Source: Rhizoclosmatium globosum
Taxonomy: Eukaryota; Chytridiomycota; Chytridiomycetes; Chytridiales; Chytriomycetaceae
NCBI GenBank assembly: GCA_002104985.1
Contig: MCGO01000244.1
Span: 1-52,969 of the forward strand
Length of the DNA: 52,969 nucleotides
Direction of reading: 5' to 3'
Positions within the stretch are counted from its first letter, which is position 1. Each line of letters begins with the position of its first letter. Below are positions 46,040 to 52,969 of this stretch, one piece after another. The translations under genes and the position numbers were made by a program. The notes beneath the pieces are model-generated. The model searched no databases. It saw nothing but the letters and a program-made list of their open reading frames with translations, and had not been told where the DNA came from.

Positions 46040-46219
46040 TATGCCAGTCCCACATGCCCTTGCTCTGATTTAAGTGCTTCCGCTTCCAAGGCAGCTCAAT
46101 CAAAGGAATCTGACGCTGAGACACTGATTGAGAAGAAGGAGGTTCCCGCAAAGAAGGCGGTTGTTATCACTCCTCCTACTTTTAATATTCCTGCATACCA
46201 TATGGGAAAGCACATGTAA
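46040..46219 (+). pseudogene. Very small protein, possible diverged relative of types A/B, with frameshift
   Basis: From ATG 46040 the frame reads MPVPHALALI and then stops. One base later, a second frame (SDLSASASKAAQSKESDAET and on) runs to FNIPAYHMGKHM and a stop at 46219. One missing base near 46064 (CTTGC for CTTTGC) would unite them into about 59 residues. The MP start, Ser/Lys-rich middle, short F...M...H ending and the TATA spacing resemble the small genes near 13 kb. A sequencing deletion or a true null cannot be told apart. Confidence 0.42.
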
Positions 46220-46495
46220 AATAAAAGATTTTCCGGATATGTCCCTCGTTTTGTCTTTGTTCAGCATCTGCATGAATTAGGTTGAAACGTAACGGCCCAA
46301 AGACCTTCAACCAGAGTCCACTATAATATGAACTCTCCTCAATGTAAGAAAGTTGTTTGATAAGAGAAAAAGAAGATGATGTAAGGGTTCATTGGAATCG
46401 TTTCTTGTTAAAAAATTGCCGACGATGCCGGTCGGCGAAGCGGATACAAAAAGGGACACTCTCCCGTTGCAGAGAGACCAAGCGCAAGTCCTTAA

Positions 46496-46790
46496 ATGAG
46501 CATCGCTGTCCTTGTTGTAGCTGCACTTGCTGGTCTTACCACTGTCACAGACTGCGACACTATCAATGCGGGTTTTCCTACACTCCTGGCTAAAACGGGA
46601 GCAACGTTGCAGAACTGCCCAAACTTTGAGAACATTATTGGAGATCCTAAACTGTGAGCAAACTGCTTCCTCTCTCTCATCTCTATTAAACATTTTGAAC
46701 AGTGTCATCAAAAGGTACTGGCAAGGATATAACGTACCTGTAAGGTTACTCAATGCTACCATCGGTTTAGGACCCAACGAGTCAACTTGA
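46496..46790 (+). CDS. Short secreted protein resembling an LRR N-cap (possibly a gene fragment)
   Basis: The ATG at 46496-46498 starts a clear signal peptide (MSIAVLVVAALAGLTTVTDC). It is followed by a Cys-bearing stretch (NCPNFENIIGDPKL) similar in style to the cap before the LRRs in copies A and B. A GT-AG intron (about 46658-46711) leads to a short second exon ending GLGPNEST. No LRR units follow, so this is either a short secreted protein or the 5' remnant of an LRR gene. A TATA-like ACAAAAAGGG lies about 50 bases upstream. Confidence 0.42.
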
Positions 46791-46967
46791 CCAAACAGTC
46801 AAGCTACGGGACAAGAACTGAGCGGATATTATCCGGCCGGCTTACTTAAAATCTGAATTTTTGTGTGGCTCAGCATAAGGAAAACAACATTCAATCGAAT
46901 CATCACATGCGCACTTCCATGGCACTTTCATTGAAATTTGAGGAGGCAAAAAACTACATTCATCAAC

Positions 46968-48607
46968 ATGGGGTCAATATCAAACTCGGAGATGTCTAAT
47001 CCGTGGAACTGTTTCACGCCTTCGGACTTGGAATCAGCAATCAAAGTCCTCGAGGCCATCCACAATAACCCTGATTTGAAGCGGACTGCAGCAGTTAATG
47101 AAGACATGAAGCGATTAATGATTGCGATACAGAAACATTCAGATCCTTGGAAGGAGAGACGTCGTGAGAAGCGGAAACGTGAAAGCAAAGAAGTTGAAGC
47201 GACTGGAATCCGAAAGCTGCGCAGAAAGGGAACATTTGCATATGGATCAGCGTCAAAGTTGGTGGGAATCAAAGATGCTCCTGCTATTGTGGATCCATTG
47301 GTGACTATGAATCAGCACCTTCGCCATTGACTTGTCCGTCATCCTCTTCCAATGTAAAGAAAACTCGACTGTGCCACATTTGCTTGGCTTCTTTCACAAA
47401 ACTACATCATTTTTATGACCGCCTGTGTACATCATGTGCATCCTTCAATTACTTTAAGCGCAGCTCACTGTCAGACATGAGTGGTCGTGTCTGCTCGTGA
47501 CTGGCGGACGTATCAAGATTGGTTTCCAAATCGCACTTCAGCTGTTACGTGCGAATGCAGCTACTGTTATTGTCACATCTCGCTTCCCAAATGATACGGC
47601 AACGCGGTATGAAGCTGAACCTGATTATGAATCGTTTAAGGGTCGCTTGGTTATTTATGGTGTGGATTTTCGTAGCATCGGAATGGTGAAGCAGTTCTGT
47701 CAAGACGTGAAGCGAAAGTTTGATCGATTGGATGTCTTGATAAATAACGCTGCTCAAACTGTTCGCCGACCTCCTGCATTTTATGAACACCTTTTGGCTG
47801 GAGAGTCAAACAGGAAATCATTGGATGGTGTGGAAGTTTTGGTTGCGCATGATGAGGCCTCTGGCTTTGAGTTCAAAAAGTTGGAACATGTTTCGACTCG
47901 ATTATTGGAATCGGGTGTTTCTCAACTCTCAAACAAGTCTTCAACTTTTCTTGCTTCGACAGATAATGCGTTGGTTCATGAAAGTACGAAATACGCGACG
48001 ATTGGATCTGTGAATATATCAGCAGCTTTATCTCAAGTTCCGTTAATCGCCGAGGACCACCTCTCACCTGTCCAAAAAGTTAAGCTTTTTCCACCAGGCG
48101 AATACGACAGTCACGGACAACAGGTTGACTATCGACCCTGCAATTCTTGGGTTCAACAAATGAACAAGTCGACACAATGAGATGATGGAATGTCATGCCA
48201 TCAACGCTTTCGCTCCTTGGATACTCATCCAAGAACTCAAATGCCTGCTGCTTGCGTCGCCGAATCCAGATCGGTATATTGTGAATGTATCTGCAATGGA
48301 GGGTCAGTTTTACCGATTGAAGAGTACATATCATCCACATACGAATATGGCGAAAGCGTCTTTGAATATGTTGACGCGTACTGTGGCTGCTGGCTTTAAG
48401 GACGATGGAATTTTTATGACGGCTGTTGATACTGGTTGGGTCACAAAGAGTTACCCCTGAAAAGAGGAGAAGAGGAGACGCGAGGGAACCGCCGTTGGAT
48501 GAATTGGATGGTGCAATGAGGGTTTGGATCCTGTATTATCTGGTGTGAGAGGTGAAGACAAGGTGTGGGGAGTGTTTCTCAAGAACTATCACCCTACAAA
48601 GTGGTGA
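46968..48607 (+). pseudogene. Short-chain dehydrogenase/reductase with N-terminal CxxC region, multiple frameshifts
   Basis: Rossmann-fold NAD(P)-dependent oxidoreductase. A Lys/Arg-rich N-terminus (ATG 46968) leads to a zinc-knuckle-like pair (CHIC...CTSC, about 47370-47430). Then comes the cofactor loop LVTGGRIKIGFQ, VLINNAAQTVRRPP, an insert typical of this SDR subgroup, and VNVSAMEGQF with HPHTNMAKASLN carrying the Lys. It ends KVWGVFLKNYHPTKW. At least six single-base losses break the frame (near 47307, 47486, 48150, 48172, 48455 and 48525); each is explained by one missing base. Homology continues throughout, so the gene was recently functional or is functional and misread. Confidence 0.7.
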
Positions 48608-48687
48608 TGTCGAAGTGGCAATTAATTGCATTTATGGTTTCCATTACGACGTATTTTGATTGAATTCATATGAAGTAAAAATCCCCT

Positions 48688-49778
48688 TTATTTCCTTTTC
48701 GCATGTACAACCACAAAACGCAACACTCGCTTTTGAATGATCCAGCTAAGAAACATTTTCATGCCAGTTCCATATTGCATCCATCGTGTCCCATTCAAGA
48801 ACGGTCCCATTTTGTCTCCTTGCGCAGTTAAAAAGCGCTCCAAACCTGGAAACACATCTTTACTGATATCTTCCACCTCAAGCTCGTGGAATCCCGCTCC
48901 TTCAATTGAGCTTTGTACTCTGACAACGAAACCAGATTGACCAACGGAACTCCCGACATGGAGCAGAACATGTGAAGGTAGAACCGATCATCGCGCTTAG
49001 TTGGTCTTCTTCTCCTCCGGCGCCAAGAACAATATCGGACAGGGAGAGTAATCCAGTCCCTTGTTTAAGCTTCTTTCCGCATAGTTCCAGAAACTCCCGC
49101 CGTGTATTGAAATGATAGCAGCATCAAGAGAAATTATCGAATCCACGGTTCCATCTTCCCATAACGCGACTTTCTCGGGTTCTCCTTCAGCAGCATTAAG
49201 CAAACCATCCTCTTCCAAGAATCAAGTTCAAAGCATCCCCATGAAACACATCCACCTTCCAGAAAGCCTCTGTACTGAATTCTGCTTGTTGCGAACTCGG
49301 CATGTACTTCTTCGGCTGTGACGGACTGGATGTGGCAATTTGGCTGCATGCGGATCCACAAGAGCAGCTGATCTCCGCATCCACTTCCAAAGTCTGCATT
49401 TAATTAGTCAATTAATTAATTAACAAGATAGTTTGAGAGGAACGAGTGATTGACACGCACCAAACACTCTGTCGCCTGGTTTAATTCGTCCCTGGCCCAC
49501 TCTTCTCGCCAGGTTCTCGCACGCTTCCGCAAACGATTCGATGCCATTTGTCCAGAGCCCTGCGAGAAAGTAAGCTTGTTTGACGGGGTTATCGCTCAGG
49601 GCACCAACCATGTTCAACCAATATGTGTCCAGTCGCAGGTTCAGCATCGCATGATCCATTCCATACACATCTTGCTTGCTTCGTTTCCATTGCCGCCCGT
49701 TAGTTGGAACAGCTTCAACAGTGGTTGGACAAGTAGCGCAACGAGTACTCCGGCAAAGAATTCAATCATCTTTTCCAT
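48688..49778 (-). pseudogene. SAM-dependent methyltransferase, multiple frameshifts
   Basis: From the ATG at 49776-49778 a membrane-anchor-like start (MIEFFAGVLVALLVQPLL) leads to MDHAMLNLRLDTYW and GRIKPGDRVFDFGSGCGDQ. The last is the SAM-binding motif I and is split by an intron. DVFHGDALNL, DSIISLDAAYHFNTRREFL and GTGLLSLSDIVLG follow, and the end is MQYGTGMKMFLSWIIQKR. At least four shifts are needed (about 49670, 49270-49240, 49115 and 48990-48880); those I could place look like single missing bases. Substrate unknown; the anchor suggests lipid or sterol-like targets, which is weak inference. It converges on the SDR gene. Confidence 0.62.
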
Positions 49779-50291
49779 TAATCGACAATAACTAAAAAGA
49801 GAATGGAATACATCAAAAAGGAATCACATCCAGAAGTAATATGCCTGTAAAGGTTTCTAAGCAACTCCATCACTACACTGCAGATCTTTGTCATACTTCT
49901 GCTTCTTCATATTCACGGTGTACAGTTATTGCTGTAAAAGATATCGTTCATACCATTCTCGGTATTCTCTCACTAGCTGTGGATTTTAAGATTGTGGCGA
50001 TAGGGAATAACTATTATTAAGACCGAATGACGTTCCCAGACTTCGAGATTGTTGAGTTTTGATTGTTGGAGATGTTGTTTCTTCTGATAGATGATGGCCG
50101 AACGTTGATGATGGTTATAAAAATAGAAAGATATTACTGTCACCACTCACCAACTATCAAACAGATGGATTTGCCACTGGGTCTACCGATTTCTTGAAGG
50201 ATACCAAGTAACGATGAGTCATTTCTATCGCCGTAAATCTTGGATGGTTTGTGAGTCATAACTATTTTAGAGTTTAGTAATGTGAACCAGT

Positions 50292-52025
50292 ATGACGATA
50301 CCAAAAACGGCGACTTCAAAATCAATGCCTGAATCAAGAAACCGAAAGCAACGACGGATGGACCAAAGTGGATCAACGGCTGCAACTTCGTCTTTATCGA
50401 ATGGAACATTACAACTTAGCGAACCCATCAGCGCATCTAATACTGCCGAACTACCGATACTACAGCTACTCATACCAATACTACTACTACTCATGCTTCT
50501 CACAAGCCCAGTGGCACCAGCGTTCCAAGTCGAAGGCAAGAGCAAAACAGGTCTCTACCTCCTTCCTTTACTTCCATCTCCCTCTTAACCATCCCTAAAT
50601 ACCAAATCAAAGGCGGGCCCAACAAGCCTTCAGAGAAAGACGCCTGTCTCATCTTGCCGCACTCGAAAAACAAATCGCGGATTTAACTGAATCAAACTCG
50701 ACTTCGCAACTTGTCATTCAACAACTCAACCATCGAATTAGGGATTTGGAGGCCGGAAAACAGCGCTTTGAAACAGACAAATCAGCTACTACAATCAGCA
50801 TCGTCTTCTTCTACGTTAATGCCTCAAACCAAGTTTTAATATTCATTCCGATCTTAACCTATTTGGTCTTACGGCGAACCAACCTCCTCTATGGCCGGCT
50901 TCAAACGATGCATGGATTCCTTCATCAACTCTATTACAATCTCCCTCGTTGACGCTTCCCTCTCCCACTTACATATCGCATCTATGTCCACCTGTTCTCA
51001 ACCCTGCAACAACAACTCTTCAGCTTCGCTTCTTTTGCCTCCCAATCTTCACAAAGCTATGCTTCAGCTCAAACAGATTTCAGGCTTGGAATCATGGCCT
51101 CCCGTTGATGACTTCTTCAATGCTCTTATGGTATACCTTTTCGTTACAATCCCGATTCCTTAATTTACTAATTCTGTGAATTTAGTTACAAAGTACAGAA
51201 CATGACCCTGAACGGCTGAAGTCGCTCTTGATTCGTATCAGTGAATTGTGGTACCGTGTTCTCGATCCTTGTCCTGTCAGAGATCGGCCACGGGTGATTG
51301 AGATCCTGGTTAGTGTGTGGGACTACGGTGGGGTGAGTTCGCTTTTGTACGTCTTGATTAGTGTGGCATGGGATCTATCTTTGCATGAATAATTCCGAAA
51401 CCTTGTGTCTCACTCATTCTTGTAGTTTTACCATCAACTACTCACAAACAAATTAAGGATCGCGTATTTGGCGCTATGGGACAAATCGTGCGAGACGCGG
51501 CAGTCTTGGCAAAACGGAAACGGTGTGGCGATAATATGGGGAAGAAACACCCTTCTTTGGCTGGTGTCAATGTGAATGTGTTTCGAGACGGTGTTGCAAC
51601 TATACCTGGTCTGATGCAAAGAGATGGCGTGGCTGGTCTTGTTGATGAGATTTGTGATTTGTTTGAGGTAGTGTGTGTATTTATTTCAAGCGGATGTGGG
51701 TTTGTGACATTAACTGAGTATAAATAGTTGCAGTTTGAGCCGATGGCGAAACATGAGCAACGTATGTTGTTCCTGAGGATACTGTGGATCAAGAGTCGCT
51801 TATTTGCAAAGTGTCTAGGATCTGACGAACATAAGCTTGTGAGTGTTTCTGAGAGACGAAGACTTGCTAAGAACGAACACGGACTTGGACAGCTTTCGTT
51901 GGCTTTTGATGTTGGCCGAGAAAGGAATAAAGATCGCGTGGTGAGTCTAAACTGAAGTATTTGGATGTCACTGACTCAGCCATTCTTAGAATGAAATGTT
52001 CAGCTCCTTATCGTTGCAAGACTAA
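50292..52025 (+). CDS. Yap/Pap1-like bZIP regulator with canonical Asn, copy 9 (possible frameshifts)
   Basis: The basic region, spliced across a short intron (about 50550-50611), reads RRQEQNRRAQQAFRERR. This keeps the NxxAQxxFR signature that the eight array genes have lost. Zipper from LAALEKQIADL. A Cys pair (CSQPC) follows. The C-terminal domain matches the array: DRPRVIEILVSV, ATIPGL, DEICDLF and LAFDVGRERNKDRV, ending FSSLSLQD. The first exon changes frame near 50455, and another shift lies near 51570, so it is probably damaged by one or two indels. The start is provisional. As the only canonical member it may represent the ancestral type. Confidence 0.68.
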
Positions 52026-52273
52026 AATTATTCTAAAGCACGTGTTTTATTTGTATGATTCAATATACCATATTCGTTATTTAACCAATAGTCGCATTTT
52101 ATTTAATGACATCCTCAATTACTCGGACCTCAAAAAAAAGAAAAGAGAAACCAAAAGATTCAGAAAACACCAAGATTCACAAACGGAAGATTCAGAAAAA
52201 CAGGGAAGATTCAGAAGAAAAAGAAAGAGTCAGAAGTAAAAGGCAAAATAAAGGGGTTGTGAAATCATCATGT

Positions 52274-52890
52274 TTAGAGTATGGTAACAGCGAAGATGAT
52301 GGCAACGGTTGACACAAAATGCAAAGAAGCTTTGCCAACAGCAATGTTAAAACGAGTCAAGGATTTAGTTGGTTCTGCAGCAGTAACGTTCAAAGATGCA
52401 GCTGGTTTATTGGTTTTTGTTGCAGCAACGCCGATTATAGAAATGCTGGTGGTTGCTGTGACAGTGTTAGTAGTGTCTGTAACTGAAAAATCCTAAACCT
52501 GTCGAGAATATAGCCGAATCCAACTCCCGCTGTGGTTCCAATTGTCTCAGTGTTGATCGTGATTGAACAAGTCACATCAGTGTATCTTGGATGTCAGTTT
52601 GTAATGGAAGCCTGTTGAACTAAAGTAAAGGAGTGGTCAGTACGTGCATTCAAGAATCTGAATGCGTCAAACCTTATACTGAGTACTTGTAATCATAACC
52701 ACAACTGCGTACGACGAGTTTGTAAATGCCGCACCAAAAATTTGATGGCCGCATCTCCTGGACGGATTACTTCTGTGATTTGGAAAAGGGAGGAACGGAC
52801 TTGGTTCGCGTTTAGTTGGTTCAACGACTTTGGAACAAGTTTGTTCAACGTGGCGATAATTTGGGTTGTGTCGCTGTTGTATTGGCTCAT
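52274..52890 (-). pseudogene. Copy C of the secreted LRR/Ser-Thr family, 5' part lost at telomere-like repeat
   Basis: Begins in mid-family: MSQYNSDTTQIIATLNKLVP matches the internal block after PMQKYSGDAT in copy B, and LNANQVRSSLFQITEVIR follows. After the intron comes GVGFGYILD with one lost base, then a deletion of the conserved VGFVVVNG segment. A short Ser/Thr run and a hydrophobic tail (VSTVAIIFAVTIL) end at 52274. Signal peptide, LRR and stalk are absent. The homologous sequence stops within about ten bases of the telomere-like array. Confidence 0.75.
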
Positions 52891-52897
52891 AACAGTT

Positions 52898-52969
52898 GGT
52901 TAGGATTAGGATTAGGATTAGGGCTAGGGTTAGGGCTAGGATTAGGGTTAGGACTAGGATTAGATCTAG
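52898..52969 (+). repeat. Degenerate telomere-type repeat array
   Basis: About ten units of [TC]TAGG[GA]: TTAGGA, TTAGGG, CTAGGG and CTAGGA intermixed, then a last TTAGATCTAG. The G-rich strand runs 5' to 3' toward the window end, the orientation expected at a right chromosome end. The mixture of units is unlike a perfect TTAGGG telomere. Confidence 0.8.

Noticed and set aside
1..52969. tRNA, rRNA or CRISPR features
   Set aside because: I looked for cloverleaf-like and rRNA-like stretches by eye and found none I could support. A tRNAscan or Infernal run would be decisive.

Overview
The window looks like nuclear DNA of a zoosporic (chytrid-type) fungus. The genes are eukaryotic, with many short introns of about 50-60 bp and GT-AG or rare GC-AG borders. 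There is a complete tripeptidyl-peptidase II, a Yap/Pap1-like bZIP, and a homologue of the cilium/flagellum-associated LRRC9, which fits a flagellated fungus. The right edge ends in about ten variant [TC]TAGG[GA] units with the G-rich strand running outward, so that end is probably a chromosome or contig end. Taxonomy is inference.

Layout. Bases 1-3371 (-) hold a secreted LRR plus Ser/Thr-rich cell-surface gene that runs off the left edge. Bases 3711-4920 (-) hold a stand-alone STAS-domain protein, 5264-10560 (+) LRRC9, and 10590-12035 (-) a cytochrome P450. Bases 12213-14230 hold four very small proteins of two related types with a shared promoter layout; further copies lie at 23274-23534 and 46040-46219. 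Bases 14405-19077 (-) encode tripeptidyl-peptidase II. Bases 19305-22590 (-) are a second copy of the LRR/Ser-Thr gene with a 1.1 kb intron. Bases 23923-24734 are an element with 188-bp inverted arms.

From 24800 to 45780 there is a same-strand array of eight bZIP-like genes, each encoding basic region, zipper, Cys pair and a conserved C-terminal domain. In all eight the invariant Asn of the bZIP basic region is Leu or Met. A ninth relative at 50292-52025 keeps the canonical Asn. The array carries a MITE-like insertion, an exon relic and a copy that has lost its ancestral ATG. It is interrupted by an EF-hand gene, a heme oxygenase, and a divergent pair consisting of a dynamin/GBP-like P-loop GTPase with Gly-rich segments and a coiled-coil protein with a hydrophobic hairpin. 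That pair is the best candidate for an undescribed system.

From about 46,060 to the right end nearly every gene (small protein, SDR, methyltransferase, bZIP 9, LRR fragment) carries single-base frameshifts, mostly apparent deletions. The left 550 bases show the same. This suggests uncorrected read errors near contig ends, or subtelomeric decay. The last gene is cut in mid-reading frame by the telomere-like repeat.
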